NCBI GenBank assembly: GCA_934754495.1
Contig: CAKVHW010000006.1
Location: 1 to 64,000 of the forward strand
Length of the DNA: 64,000 bases
Direction: 5' to 3'
Origin: an uncultured Clostridia bacterium
GTDB taxonomy: Bacteria; Bacillota; Clostridia; Christensenellales; UBA1242
Under the pieces are notes generated by a model. The model was not told the origin of the DNA. It ran no database searches and saw only the letters and a list, made by a program, of their open reading frames with translations. This document shows positions 33,701 through 38,083 of the stretch, one piece after another. A program made the position numbers and the translations under genes. Within the stretch, counting starts at the first letter, position 1; each line of letters starts with the position of its first letter.

Positions 33701-36700
33701 ACCACCAATACCAGGTAAATACGAACTATTTCCTGTTATTTCTAGCGATCTATTCATTCCAATTGAATTATACACTGATGCTTGTACAAGATATCCCCTA
33801 ACATCTCCTAAATTATCGGTTGTTGCCAAATCAAATAAGGCAGAAGATGCACTTCCAACATAACCCGGCACAAGTTCTCGCACAAGAGTGTCGCCGCTGT
33901 ATATTTTACAGTAGTACCAAACAACATTACAATCGCCCTCTAGTGTACCATTATTGTTAAAACCACCAACAGCGATCGGCTTAGAAACTCCACCGAAAGC
34001 ATAATTACCAAAATCGGCAACCATTTTACCATCAACAAGAATACCACCAAGTCTAGTTATTTTTATTGTCCTTGGCGTATTGTAATTATAGTTTTGAATA
34101 GTTACGGACCTTGTTAGTGTTGGACCATAACGGAAAGTAAGTGTTCCTCTTCCATTACTACCTGATGTCGCTTCAATACTAAAGTAACTTGAGCCATCAT
34201 AACAGCCAAAAAACTTACCACTATGAACCTCATCAATAGCAACTTTCATTTCGACAGCAGTGTTAAAATCTGGGTTGACACCAACAGTAGCACCCTTGTA
34301 CATATAAGCCATACTGTATGGTCTCTTTCTTGCATCATCAAAGTTAGTGGTATAATCGTAATTATTCCCCGAATCACTCACGGCATAGTTGTTGTCGCCC
34401 ACCAATTCACCAACATACACGCAATCATAACTTCCTGCAAGAAACTTTTTATTTACCATATGATAGTAAACTTGACTTGTAGAACTTGTATTTCCATAGG
34501 TATAATTGTATATAAACCCACTCCAAACTTGGTTGTTTTCAAGTTCTCTACCTGGATGAGCATATTCCGAACCAGCAATTCTACCAACAATACCACCAGC
34601 AGTAAATCTAGCAGAACTGCTATTATAACTATTTGATGCGGTAGTCATCTCAGTTGTTATACTGCCTGGACTTAAATTAAAATATGCCAACATATTATTA
34701 TTGTTTATTTTAAATGTTGTACCATTGTCTACCTTACCTACAATACCACCAAAAGTAAAGTTAGACTCATATGCTGCAGTAGGAATAGCACTTGTTCCAC
34801 CAATACCAGTGTAATTTACAGTAAAAGCACCAGTAAACGAACATCCTGTAACTTCAGGACAATCCACCAACGCATATCCTGAACTGGTGTAGGATGACGA
34901 AGTAGGCCTAATTTGACATTCTACCATTCTATAGCAAATTCCACCAAATTGATATTTGAATTTACCTGTTCCATCATTATACATGGTTACATAAAGGGCA
35001 TTTTCACAGTTTGAAATTCTGCCATAGTTAACCTGAGCGAAGGCTCCAAATGGATCACCATATGTATATACAGTTCCACTCAAATAACAACTGTCAATTA
35101 TACCATAGTTACTGACGCACACAATAGATTCAGTAGCAGTTGGGCTCTTATCATAACGACCAAATGTCTTTATGTTTAAATCGGATATGTATCCGCGATT
35201 TACACTAAACAAAACAGGAATTGCTCTCTGGTTTGATGTTGTTGATAATGTTATGGTTTTATTATTACCCATATAATGACCATAAAAAGGATACGAACTA
35301 GTATATTTTGTTACACCTGTATCATCTGCAGAAACCACAATATCAGCCATTTGTTTAATATACACATTTCTATCTGTAGAAACGGATGCTTTAGCTACAG
35401 CTTTTGTAAAGTCTGTAGAAGTCCAAACTTGATATGGGTTCTGATACGTACCATCACCAAGTAAGGTTGATTCAATTTTGACATCATAACTTAATATAGT
35501 TGCTTTAGGAAGTGTTATGTATGCAGTTTCACCAGGGGCAATTTTACCAGTCTTTCCATCAAGAGTGTCATTTGTTTCTCCGTTTATCATATAGCCGCCT
35601 GCACTAATGGTATATTGAAGTGTTGATGCTCCCGTATTCGTAATTGTATAAGAGTTGCCATAATTAGGATTAATCATCGGTCCCGCATAACCATATATGT
35701 AACATGCAGACGCACTAGAATACATTAATCTACTAGAATAGTTAGAACCATTAGAAACACTAAATTTAGATGAATCAGAAGTATAGAATGCAATTCTTTT
35801 ATCAAGGCCAGAATCAGCCGAACTTGCCGAATATGTAGGTCCATTAGCCGTACCCTTAAACACACCACTTTCACAATAAACAGGATATGTTGAGTACAAA
35901 TATGAATTGCTTGTACATAATTGTTGCATACCAGATGTACCGTTACCTGCTGTAGAACTTGTACTAGTACGAATATAATACAGAATTTTATTAGATGAGC
36001 TTGATGTACCCACACTAGTACTTCTTGCGTAATATGTTGTGATTGTTTGAGCAGTATAGCTACTATTATAATTTGAAACAGAACCTAAGATTGCATAGGT
36101 GGAATCATAAAAATTATACGAACTACTTGATGTTGCTTCATTGTTCCAGGTACTAGCAAAAGCATAACCCTTACCAGCACCACCAATAGCAACACTATAT
36201 GTTGTGCCATTTGCAGTGATACTTAAAGCAGTTCTAGGGGTACTATAACATCCACTAAATATTACATAACTGTTAGAACCATACCCAATAAACCCACCAA
36301 CACTAGGTGTAGAAGTGCTAGGAGTAGTTGATGTAGGTAGTGTAATTCTTACAAGAGCTGTATTAGCACAATGCGAGAACCTTGCAATCACTTGAGATGT
36401 AACAACATTTTTTATACATCCAACAAAGCCACCAACATATCTATTTGTATTTGTGTATGTAGACATTACACTACCATCATTAATACAGTCCCTAAAACTA
36501 CTTTCTCTGTATGTCACGGAGGTACCAATGTATTTGTGACTTAAGTTCCCAACAAAACCACCCATATAGTCATTACCAACAACTGGCACTGAGTTTGTAC
36601 AGCCAATAAAGTTAACACTTGACGCAAAACCAGCAAAAGCACCTATACCTGTGGAACTTGTATTTCTCAATCTACCATACGAAGAATCGTAACCTGTTCC

Positions 36701-37429
36701 TTGCGAACTTGTACTATTTGTTCCTAAGCTACGATATGTCCAACTCGAAACAGTGTGAACATTATAGAACCAAGACCAAAAAGCATGTCCGGTAACAACA
36801 CCCAACTGAACACTTGTTGCTGTAATATCAACAACTGGGTCAAGGAAAATGACATCATAAATAAAGGCATAATAAACAGAGTTAAAGAAACCCTGTCCAT
36901 GGCTTGTCGTGTTGCCAATATTCAAACCTTTAATTCTATGCCCATTACCATAAATAGTCCCACTAAAGGCACCACCTGTTCCTGTACCAGAAGTGTTATA
37001 GAATGGTGCTGTGCCCTCAGAATAAGTACTAGTTGCAAAACTTGTAACATTAGCAAGTTTTTTACCAATACCAGGCCAATAGTGTGCACTAAGGTCAATA
37101 TCAGCATCAAGTTTAAAATGCATACCATACGCACCATTATTTGCATCTGTATACTTTATCAAGTAAGCAAGTTGTTCAGCCGTTTTAATTATGTACGGAC
37201 TACCGCTTGTACCACTACCACTTGCAAAACTTGTGCTTGCATAATCAGTCCAAACTCCAGATGCAGCAGCTTCAACCTCCTTTTTAGGTGTAAGCACATT
37301 AACGCCAACAACTCCTAGAATTGATGTCAAAACCAAAACAAGGCCTAGTAAAATAGACCTAACCAAATACCCGTAAGGATGTTTAACTTTAAAGTTTGGC
37401 TTTTGAGCTTTGTTTTCCACAAGTTTCAT
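9782..37429 (-). CDS. Giant secreted surface protein, 9215 residues, GLUG and InlB-type repeats
   Basis: One uninterrupted frame of 27,648 nt, roughly 1 MDa. Start ATG 37429 follows AGAGG at 6 nt. Residues 1-60 are a long signal peptide (basic n-region, hydrophobic 20-46, then AAAS). Modules begin with a recurring signature (G.PY.I..A..L..L; D.DL..Y.W.PIG; F.G...G.GH.I.N) near residues 60, 655, 1630, 2770, 6345, 6820, 7800 and 8155. They carry over a dozen GLUG motifs such as VGGFVGNL, AGGIVGRI and IGGILGRL, as in right-handed beta-helix adhesins. The middle (about 2950-6300) holds InlB/Flg_new-type repeats (GYEFSNWST, NYTFDGWYYNG). Near residues 7350-7500 and 8750-9050 are beta-sandwich modules resembling carbohydrate-binding domains. 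Very rich in Ser, Thr, Tyr, Asn and Gly. No LPXTG or C-terminal membrane segment. Adhesion or glycan binding is inferred. Transcribed alone with a long leader. Confidence 0.93.
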   Translation of the reverse strand: MKLVENKAQKPNFKVKHPYGYLVRSILLGLVLVLTSILGVVGVNVLTPKKEVEAAASGVWTDYASTSFASGSGTSGSPYIIKTAEQLAYLIKYTDANNGAYGMHFKLDADIDLSAHYWPGIGKKLANVTSFATSTYSEGTAPFYNTSGTGTGGAFSGTIYGNGHRIKGLNIGNTTSHGQGFFNSVYYAFIYDVIFLDPVVDITATSVQLGVVTGHAFWSWFYNVHTVSSWTYRSLGTNSTSSQGTGYDSSYGRLRNTSSTGIGAFAGFASSVNFIGCTNSVPVVGNDYMGGFVGNLSHKYIGTSVTYRESSFRDCINDGSVMSTYTNTNRYVGGFVGCIKNVVTSQVIARFSHCANTALVRITLPTSTTPSTSTPSVGGFIGYGSNSYVIFSGCYSTPRTALSITANGTTYSVAIGGAGKGYAFASTWNNEATSSSSYNFYDSTYAILGSVSNYNSSYTAQTITTYYARSTSVGTSSSSNKILYYIRTSTSSTAGNGTSGMQQLCTSNSYLYSTYPVYCESGVFKGTANGPTYSASSADSGLDKRIAFYTSDSSKFSVSNGSNYSSRLMYSSASACYIYGYAGPMINPNYGNSYTITNTGASTLQYTISAGGYMINGETNDTLDGKTGKIAPGETAYITLPKATILSYDVKIESTLLGDGTYQNPYQVWTSTDFTKAVAKASVSTDRNVYIKQMADIVVSADDTGVTKYTSSYPFYGHYMGNNKTITLSTTSNQRAIPVLFSVNRGYISDLNIKTFGRYDKSPTATESIVCVSNYGIIDSCYLSGTVYTYGDPFGAFAQVNYGRISNCENALYVTMYNDGTGKFKYQFGGICYRMVECQIRPTSSSYTSSGYALVDCPEVTGCSFTGAFTVNYTGIGGTSAIPTAAYESNFTFGGIVGKVDNGTTFKINNNNMLAYFNLSPGSITTEMTTASNSYNSSSARFTAGGIVGRIAGSEYAHPGRELENNQVWSGFIYNYTYGNTSSTSQVYYHMVNKKFLAGSYDCVYVGELVGDNNYAVSDSGNNYDYTTNFDDARKRPYSMAYMYKGATVGVNPDFNTAVEMKVAIDEVHSGKFFGCYDGSSYFSIEATSGSNGRGTLTFRYGPTLTRSVTIQNYNYNTPRTIKITRLGGILVDGKMVADFGNYAFGGVSKPIAVGGFNNNGTLEGDCNVVWYYCKIYSGDTLVRELVPGYVGSASSALFDLATTDNLGDVRGYLVQASVYNSIGMNRSLEITGNSSYLPGIGGPTTNGKYTGSVVSITKHQNIVWYHSASLSLHMAKNSLVEQGYRKSGTINGTVQFDSSFTHKSSYANLSAFVTQVRDNSKYTDFSWDMENWQANTIFLNNPVSILYSNMAPFVLRYQSTDGTISSTYKTGSSRAVSSEVSETSPDYKTITKFDGTATSSMFLRRPSGITMATSGSTISTNKDSTPNANADLYIVYPSANNGTYYFHVNSVAGFGAFISGWNNHYGWYRHCQQKGATLYVEIHLREIDLSGYLWEPIDLTKRYYSSDYYWSNIYFRYVSGGNVSIINLSTHPYYTENNKAFRGTVSNAAISELFQQNLNGYTGYYHNYLTRKLMVSMPTGTSQSAATVKNSYFGSFPLVDNINDTWMRYGGETNPVTSSDIFYDSGNKSFYVYTAKGMGALARALYINAVTPSKIYINASIDLAGYYWIPLKLSSAVTISIPYPINNMYVHSAHTLSRSLTYGDVSGYSSMGLGFIGYTNSTITVPKTSGQGEFNNAYIYATEASSSSFINSTSTTKNEYKVTLYAGIFLGNSISTVSVSSLGLNGCYINESILHRTTSSSGYYQIGMLGGAIASLNYGGGLNDEIRGNSAFDVVATDENGVQYNESTIESRISVNNYSARHKQSSNLFKAQYLGTIAGMVNSTTYIHDVSANNVNIELGVGLDTLHIGGLIGDISSATNCTISNVNINGCKTRTSKASRVVYNSNVYLSPIAFGGTATSSAYTLSVTDSFINYDFDMDYSLVNSDNSPTTSSYVFKMETFSSRLLNIDKLVLSTNYNLGLATHTTIRFYPVQGGIVNNTTQKLIMFANLQLRRDGAIPSNYSTSSLTMSSSTTYDGYIESFSKVVVMLMCNNIGEYGKCTQGTQFHIQYVKDGKGLSSLGAYLYYSNDEKNNFVMYQKDASNLNFTHGSNAGITLGKPYIPISNNGANGSIAGVTLYSTAYASGSSKIFTVKVVNNNFSAYASLYRYMSYGSGSSNRMYSYLFPGNTTTVTGVLGSLWLTGGDILNPNFIGSPEYSVTIKLTNDGSSSRTLLLNNNWPSDQFLEITQDDISKYSYVEITFNSNYKYFAIRKSVPNTGLTQASQISIDKTTNKVNQYLSVVAENNYYIIMQAPYVTDATAFYKKGLISSNNINLIKYTFSVNVHAMNKNGYYFSTDYQRVFYPSVKEGDMSYDDGTFVEFEDVDLPYKTFKDSFSFVAGDEVINATISVNSTKSFGCDGSLSDFTSIGAQGYAMKFEEANGMQIGGLSAALRNDNGTYSVLDSTKFANAVYFNNDNSKNYQELSSTGTAGPPAIGYVNYGHAFDNETAYYANMGFLFPEIAGYKFYGLGVVPYEYPPTAFGYLNNDPTKSKVFTIEDLGSAYSYVSGSGYFVDRANIKPSFTVSGYYVIPIYQTKDYNFKVTVKVNDGMGNTRTLSDDSIFKTYFYLDNENTPLAINTNTSVRGGTTHKLIAKNSQGLMLNCSGITITSGSTTYGRTGTLTDTFASPNYDVSEIEFTMPLADEVAEITLVIQSTSLLNSTIRTVPSGKGTSSDPYIITNAKELLTFTYCAYANSSVSSVSGAVAARSAYVKLANNIYMDYDTTSDTWNAFGLYGRCYSLSMTEFSGTFDGQGYKIYNMAMLNGFIDTLNDAGVVKNVTFVNPFIVSLGGATYFINTVNGTIENVGLQTYDEYTSAGNAVRTKLALAFADMRTGVYVINQQTPSVVTFGEGHGTVRSFYTTVPMHSGFYVFPLGASGITFENCYATNIIGNEDYIKFGGKYTNCIIALRTKTSSYNNYTSMDFTSNVDSTSSNNFIYLSSNETSSHDLGLLAETYQSDDISAPAKILGIGGFQADYYAMDVSWYDNSNVGTSTAFTPMTLPGLALLATSTGTRNSLKISGLSGGTNVDGAKFPSSVWAQFRGSKLIQNKQFNLGMPLLIMGNYDKYFNKIELVGNTNTSPFGTSDTVIMDGRVYLAPAANVIELTDGVSKNTTFESSITIDGVTFPADALGLTTIDGTQYYIDFDGNAFKKPIIKMLYKSGEYWCLTYNGTTYYCHVSKIGEGYLYSTKSTDASKRVTTIAGMKYTFGRQLAGYYYQPDSPISTTITEFKQRDIIYGNFKISGDFSYTYDASSTLTTPILTSVSFVFYVPKDSTIEAVWPTITHLDDKNNIVLSHFQSIYKQLGANYINGKNVGNEIFRLSDNTQYNTAWFSNVMGDMVIRPVFHTYGYNVTVDGEFRQAYAKGFRNIDACYSMAYNHPCPNNDGVIDLNYFYSNCSDSSMVHYIIYEGESPYSPVYVKSITVTKDGVSTTYDRVINSSTGELENLRIADYSGYNVDCSGVGKSDYYVDYSVEVNFTMGIKMHSSTVGATPSDISLKVGGTSQTVGTQYWLRPTTSTTTFAWSNNNSKAPTTMLINGTNSISIAGKTSQTIDFKNYFNTTNASIPVVLNFETTDYSVTVKVPAATNTTYQHYYRDAPVGLQVKLTGTGIATQTLTLSLVDGYYQATFAVAADATATFTVVNNILTNNGKTYKYRFVWSDPATGTAGNTLTQSITAAGTIYLYPIQQYKIQTSVSIKDNGFASPHTELPTISVTNTRGYVLDTTTALKGSPESGWADYGAKVTATYAHVSLANLSGQNTSAIYTVNSLANGGYGAINSSTVRPHTYKSGDNSTASTSFTTDRIAYASGETTNYMSIVLTLTPKTYTLKTRVANADIRANNPEYTGSIFAWHPTTTLITSVSGTTTTVTPTVTNSNGTYKAGSTGITSNGIFTDTKNSAGKYVVKYVGLDTHGYRTYTVTAGTMIFAVREDVLDGDYAKRISSITDNPTLTNDSEYRTTDGALLGRYGSVLQNNILIIFTYFPIIRVNSNTQLTGTSSYAENNKGTILYNYEQINSSTYYGAGAKIGAQLSADGTTYWEEQSDYFLSDGYYLYSTGNIMHVVYKIQDKFVNGLTFDGFNVGSAYATASATSMTDNNMIGAGKVSGSVEKTLYYGSEDTSGNATRTAITYKVTVSSGSGYYTYSLEFKVNFNDTTNLPTADTTSFQVNICFTENVNTLAVNTVSGANGTVYSGAGYVRMKEYSDAGFVDDATWVGGSSWKSTPYTFTLGYFGKYELIHNMASQNSFVKYNDSYTWWNESGTLVDNVTPTNISESAARDNVNDFSYIFSNVKSGAKINILVAKLYAVDYTKISLQYYPWLEYGYVSNSSYRADGTAGSLTAISSSATYGSGALTLIGKLKGDNDTAAQVKAVLSGFHSLSTGISHLVVKEGNNLTVTTSQGSKLFYKNTSRGSYYGNSYVNGSLASNGGWTGAGYKDSGTNGATFTLTPTSSTLTLPLKWYEMVYTVTTKDNGNIGQQVGTEAYVQGYWDGSGTSYTWKGSNAYVSTYTSTSYTTTAGSTYAFFANSGFKYKIIIRDGNNNIVNSTDFLTGYNRVNITWSGATVNAPAGFGVVIARTSGADLTKADCASSSGFAIMANNKENASTGLTIKTGALKDNLELATVGGYYKMFTSWTVASGAANVLTAYRKSSTTLVVVSGDCSLVANYDAYMSITTGYGITTNHVTNVNCNGGSFAITGYTLNGSASIPNLNGMYKIGTVVSLSNTPVAGHQFVKYVVNDAGTVSDVTGNTHTCNAGYSYFGAVFKEIEYTLNVTKTTGGTVTVNSTNLKTQPSPNSTASASLSFTVGYFTNVVLKSATNTGYIFSGWNTSGYKGGTPTANGTTLTLNQFRGTSTVSALYTALIEVPTNAITINFMRYFDSTTSINVTHTNTPSSVSLSSDAHTLTLTYSAYQNITGATSYGAVTVDLYSASGFNVEGGKYKVVIGSAINVTIKMGDKVEYVGRGSSSNVTIASSATNANPFSVTLGSDPTKTPTITLNFKVKQTITVSDDSSIDEVFASLANTSKVTTATVTEGGQITLYANQQAGNSVNDKLIGFVFTPNYVKFGNADYLIASDNTVNVNGTKYYVNRSNGKVYTNSGMTTEATGYTFTPYWFGDARFNGASGDNAYLLLTGASINFANEKYTWILDVMASHVGTYTAKYVKSYKITTDIIYPDGTSAVSNSNTGRLSHWTGVGIAFSDGSYLNSDTTFYLNGDTTAKTSYIGLTYTKTSGAVYNFNGWYRMDKESKVLTKINNGDSDLYGSIGSDNTLRIKVSADTVGKYIYCAMINNPVTIIVNPATNLPDGVAQNITIASTNGGAISAQGTALDGTFTATVESGKSYKLTDTLTGNTNKVVRVGAVRLSTGTAVAYTATDNGFGGATWTVTNTVPAGTYRYNVIYEKTYTVNKTATVNATLVTHATHFNSSATAISTAVTGMACTVYTDMTMKTEATSADGSHYAEGNYVKYIYKSLPEGFERVNWTVTMGGATTNYVTSTGNITIGVQADGANYIAIKLTGDLTSVKLNIKEREFKITMTAHGYTGSFGDVTKDANNCKSWTYSVLLASGSSTSLGNVKVETNYFGNSETPAIGYWGSVKLTYTEGDAKYVFKNYKVNNTAYTTSTTTITGVKGAIDVILVLEKQLTVTIKLLNLATGEKVNKTIATLVSKDNEAVQLNFNQASYLTIDNYKFLESTPKSYIDFNRYTTTGAGNYNFYLLKGTSLEAKATFVTGQPYLFKVTPEADCTYYAAYVPTFSATINTDPASTGNLKLTREGGTTPTQGNPLSPASICYGEKITVEVEPSTGYEFSNWSTTGSNGIGSFGTTTTEIIMITANSTITANMVKTVTITVRGRDFVEHGDGGTCRPVNFLVYRETVVYDTDKEGNMTSSIVKEYLGGRASDNQHDDITFTVKVGDKLVIEFVESRYYSSGTHSSKYWLYKGDTAVTVADNSYTISSVAAGDNNTTYTFYVQPAATTIVQTDPSLSVNKTITRVPSKILASDYATSLSGTANVVLYWNEIGQKVTITTQNVTNYTFDGWYYNGTKVSSELSYTYTPSETKNYTYIAKYTGSTHTLDMTAGGIGSVYFGSSSTAFGGTQYLAGGSYTITNNDANIYMLVKTEYGHKSTTVTYKNGTGSAVTATPSGTYSVKSFVWKYSDFGSFRYGQTYYLDSSNHLYYDLMCTHKITNTTNNNAISVANGKITITYNSSTKAVYTLRTYSVYTIPTNNLSTTINVGFKSNTWIDSGNYTSALSELGGAGTYTSPYKLDSAQDFALLSYLSNTSSETFAGKYFYMSGTFYFNSMFNDANEYLWVPIKNFNGNLRMGTYVQGIISIGGSKFIDSTNSTLANLETSATFIESANGAVFTSINYFRMIELYSFNTSKEVAGIIGTATNIYLTYLHLNYINVNAPINSSIGVLAGKMAGGILEKGYIGGTNYVTAHDSYGSNKESNIGGLVGVMTSGSKTFTSSDDVTGNVVIGNLYNGIRVTDYNWDSSSGSAVSNPITGNMINIGAYAGKVAASTTVRIYNTWNVAYTVRTRNISNTTGLTIAKNTGIMVGYNLGTVDIDTSIINPNNLQNNGSGVASTSTKLVGAGTGSTDATSSMVYNTTLANAGTTSTAINGATYFIASAVGSNLKDNTSATGDKKIRAIMEKNGFDFTKFITEYTDTTGAVNYTMRPVGIASYRPIYSSGNTTTDAEHPDYGINLVKDGSTLKPASVAQYLYAIYLLANDSAYTRLELQCDIDLGCVAGGVTVGSYYGIKNYDIPANKTLDGNGYAIKNVSFTTSLFNKIYGTVENLTISDTYIKVDIGTGYFGILSLAIQGGTVRNVEITNSRLDVFTIDTAITYGTIGSVTGLVGLSATAGTISRVKVENTKIAHVNYTNNPTAVDPNKYSQEGINYIGGLAGGADNNNASRSITESSFSGTIALYGNSPAKMGGIIGRSSGSSTGNMMINNNFAIVDVKNNTGVTNIKLFGPMINYARYTTLGRMYVAGTLTNVAKSTSRTLVSYDSSTNVTFESTGYNMVVSSNFTTGSSGDVCRVATLAEMQSDATSIYTRGTSAFDFDKYWAYKVGVNNDYPYLKASGNVYYFTVNTTTTGTPDITKSFTDGSNSYDAIINSSSSTTYVVPYGNGGTLSVTPGTGSMLSFTSATADGKTAFEGNYVTNSTSKLELTVSNNHEISEYVINLTFANYTMTINGKLDDTSRGSVTTNSPVTFGNNAQVTATLNTPTGDTGYTIDERVGLKGWRYTENLLTEDNLLYNTISTAVVNSNGSGSGTIDLTTNTISTTRSDYTYYQSLFLKPSVAVPGRTYIVCFKIDAMSRTTNANVGTVVYYTDGTYSFGTYLTSDANVVGNTYMYTFTVDASKTVSSFEALRLDGHTGSTASQMASTLTISSVGIYDITDLHDCDSATYTVSGNTATNGNVLKSTLNFTVDDTTKDRLYIASTAPSYRVGITNANSRANCSASVVKSDKTTTIASTDYNISNTVMLKFTYANDSQVASVSYKGNTIYTKNGGVSNSKYTLVAETLSGSTYTMYLSFLLGSDTYGTGDNGYKVTWESRTIAGTVKNNYINTWGTTGNSTIKVYKGSTSGTLLTTITGDSTTEVALSGVASGDKLVIVGTSVNSRWKVGSITVNGTAITVTASGNVYTAQYTVGTSAFAILVNYAPNYWYNINTSATTQKEYYTDAGKTAEFITANGGNSAYETTGTSTNKTFTDATKGTEGNPILISTPAQFARLSYLMNIGASYYANASSRTYASSYYKITANLDMSTYMWVPTGWWADKTISGLSGLESDEHYTIKNVCIYDSDSYQNNKVDRTAMFYSITNLFNVGFDNLTVVSSKQHASGVMFYQSNASATYVTMKNTNLYSSKSGSTVSAFAYSVVNGMINSMSIVDTSFYLKATSSIFGIAQNTQYGSLLNNILIKGVTVNNTGNIGSSSRWIAQLQQYATVKNIVVDVDGKFANAGAIATITADCTAENIFVYATNSHVYTGSTAIKHIAFTNRTSVASFNGLDFNTAWAISSSGVTGGAIAEPKMYKASVSNTSVGSDVYYISEKHSASTKFSGAGTKANPYLISSVSDLYALANMTNTASFDGTGTGKTANRTYISSNKYYKLTADLDLKGYLFTPIGVELNIHNNWEGNPEFLFLGQFDGDGHTISNLTIVSRAREAYTGLFGYVGNASSVKNLHIENSNIIATRGDVHVGTVVGHLRNSDIEGVTANGNVYSTVPYTGGLIGNVYISSNHSITNSSMSGFVYGNAATTYIGGILGRLELEANSAYTAQLLVQYCYNDAKIMYACAATNSASDHVVGGIMGGMANTASTVTSTVITDCYNAGEIHGYNAMGGIIGSMNNVTIYNSYNIGKLYAIAYAYWDGSKNPIVSNTTAGAFSNGTYGWSTTINTFFGEIGGYASQANNTIVNTYYENGLIYGTSGATYVSIPVGTAGNNGTSPYGVSINPGYNGALPAVFYINNVSTLNKNAIISKFNTSANSAWTVDGRFNNGYPTFRWVVGEAVRFVNNKSITTHTLASASLAQGKSVTTTALSATTVGVSTSVSISKFNPIGDTITLENGKVYLPANVFQFNGVVYVPKNTKLDYKLIPDEGYVIDKSASRDYYGSASSKNLFSFGTHEDYTWAISGDHGHITITNNMFMMQSDGSGGPGILHNRKYAYTTGDTYTVSRGESSTGNRFLLRINDADGNLIDGTSIAISGWTWNKYYKAYFGDLSGTSRSFTISDSSVKSFQVGFAINSAQYTYQTWTDVQLELSETASGYKPEWSVGDSRNDNNQNLSEMSDADRNTYLGTFTDMEQDAIENIFDVNSMVTAVDSTGTGLVTTGSYNTAVYRSDWLANNLKPNTVYTISLKYKATSVPTSDTYDKNYSALGFYLYSSSVGEGAGKSVWMFHRNGSNPVLNQEFEIVSTFKTLSTFEGYQLLAYSPMCYNSAGSSVGYSVIHYYDIMLLEGDYTGNVPEYTPYDGSDYHVTVDSSKDIYVNFQNDVFDVTINSTFAVANGVTLNTSGNEYLNYVIYNKDNNKAYFDSVVANSTTQSTVFEGINGGEYVIGIYEGMFYEIKGDGDVSYKVGTGSSVSLESDANANYVIILDNSKAGIIITVVVTKQYDSWLYNIKNV

Positions 37430-37724
37430 ACGTACCTCTTTAATTTAAGAGCACAAGAAATAGAATTAAAACCTCTGATTATTTCTTAAAAAAATTTTTC
37501 ATACATATCACACTAGATACCCTTAAGTCTCATTCCCTGGTCATTACCAAAACAATGACAGCAAAACAAAATTCTCTAAGAGTCAAAACAACATGTGTGA
37601 TTTATTTATTTTGTGAAACAATCAAATTTTAATTCTAATTTTCACACTCCGATTTTAAAAAATTTTTCTTATTTTTTTGCAAAACAGTTATTATATAAAT
37701 ATATAATAAATTTTTGCTAATCTC

Positions 37725-37753
37725 ATTATAAAAAATATGTCGAAGTATGTCAA
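37725..37753 (-). promoter_or_regulatory. Promoter of the giant gene
   Basis: TTGACA (37748-37753), a 17-bp spacer and TATAAT (37725-37730) on the - strand, a full consensus match. Transcription from here gives a leader of about 290 nt. The -35 and spacer contain TGTCGAA-GTA-TGTCAAA on the + strand (37738-37754), tandem heptads spaced like a CtsR site but off consensus. Confidence 0.75.
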
Positions 37754-37803
37754 ACAAAAAACATGTGTTTTTATATTTTTGTAATATTTTTTGAAACAAA
37801 AAA

Positions 37804-37828
37804 TTTTATGTCATAAAATGACATAAAA
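37804..37828. repeat. 11-3-11 bp palindrome upstream of the giant-gene promoter
   Basis: TTTTATGTCAT/ATGACATAAAA separated by AAA is perfectly symmetric. It lies about 50 bp upstream of the -35. It may be a binding site for a dimeric regulator. On the - strand it is followed by AAAATTTTTTG, so a weak terminator insulating the promoter from gltX is an alternative. Confidence 0.55.
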
Positions 37829-38043
37829 AATTCCAAAATAGGACACTTATATAAAATTAAAAATAGCCAAATTTACACTAAAAAATGGAATAAAAAACAA
37901 CCCAAAACATCTGTAAATACAAAACACAATCTCAGATTTCGTTCAACTAAACAAATATACCAATAACAACCCAAAAACAGACATCACCCCTAAAAGCAGG
38001 CAATCAGCAAACAGTCAAACAAACGGAGAAAAATAATAAAATA

Positions 38044-38083
38044 CACAAAAAAAATCGGTCAAAAATTTAATTTCAACCGATTT
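38044..38083 (-). terminator. Rho-independent terminator of gltX
   Basis: An 8-bp stem AAATCGGT/ACCGATTT (38052-38059 with 38076-38083) is followed on the - strand by eight T. It lies about 100 bp after the gltX stop. Confidence 0.8.

Noticed and set aside
36755..37318. 187-codon + strand frame, cysteine- and asparagine-rich
   Set aside because: It lies antisense within the giant gene, has no ribosome binding site and odd composition; it is a shadow of the repetitive Ser/Thr/Tyr codons. The same holds for the other + strand frames between 11204 and 37318.
9782..37429. Possible CRISPR array or DNA repeats in the repetitive 28-kb region
   Set aside because: Similar stretches are degenerate, follow codon frame and have no regular spacer length; they reflect protein repeats.
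37430..37716. Known riboswitch (for example cyclic di-GMP) in the giant-gene leader
   Set aside because: Stems are possible, but none of the conserved core sequences of riboswitch classes I know is present.
37960..38000. 13-codon frame MSVFGLLLVYLFS on the - strand
   Set aside because: AGGGGTG lies too close to the ATG, no convincing promoter is present and there is no terminator after it; unlike the 3695-3754 unit it lacks a gene-like setting.
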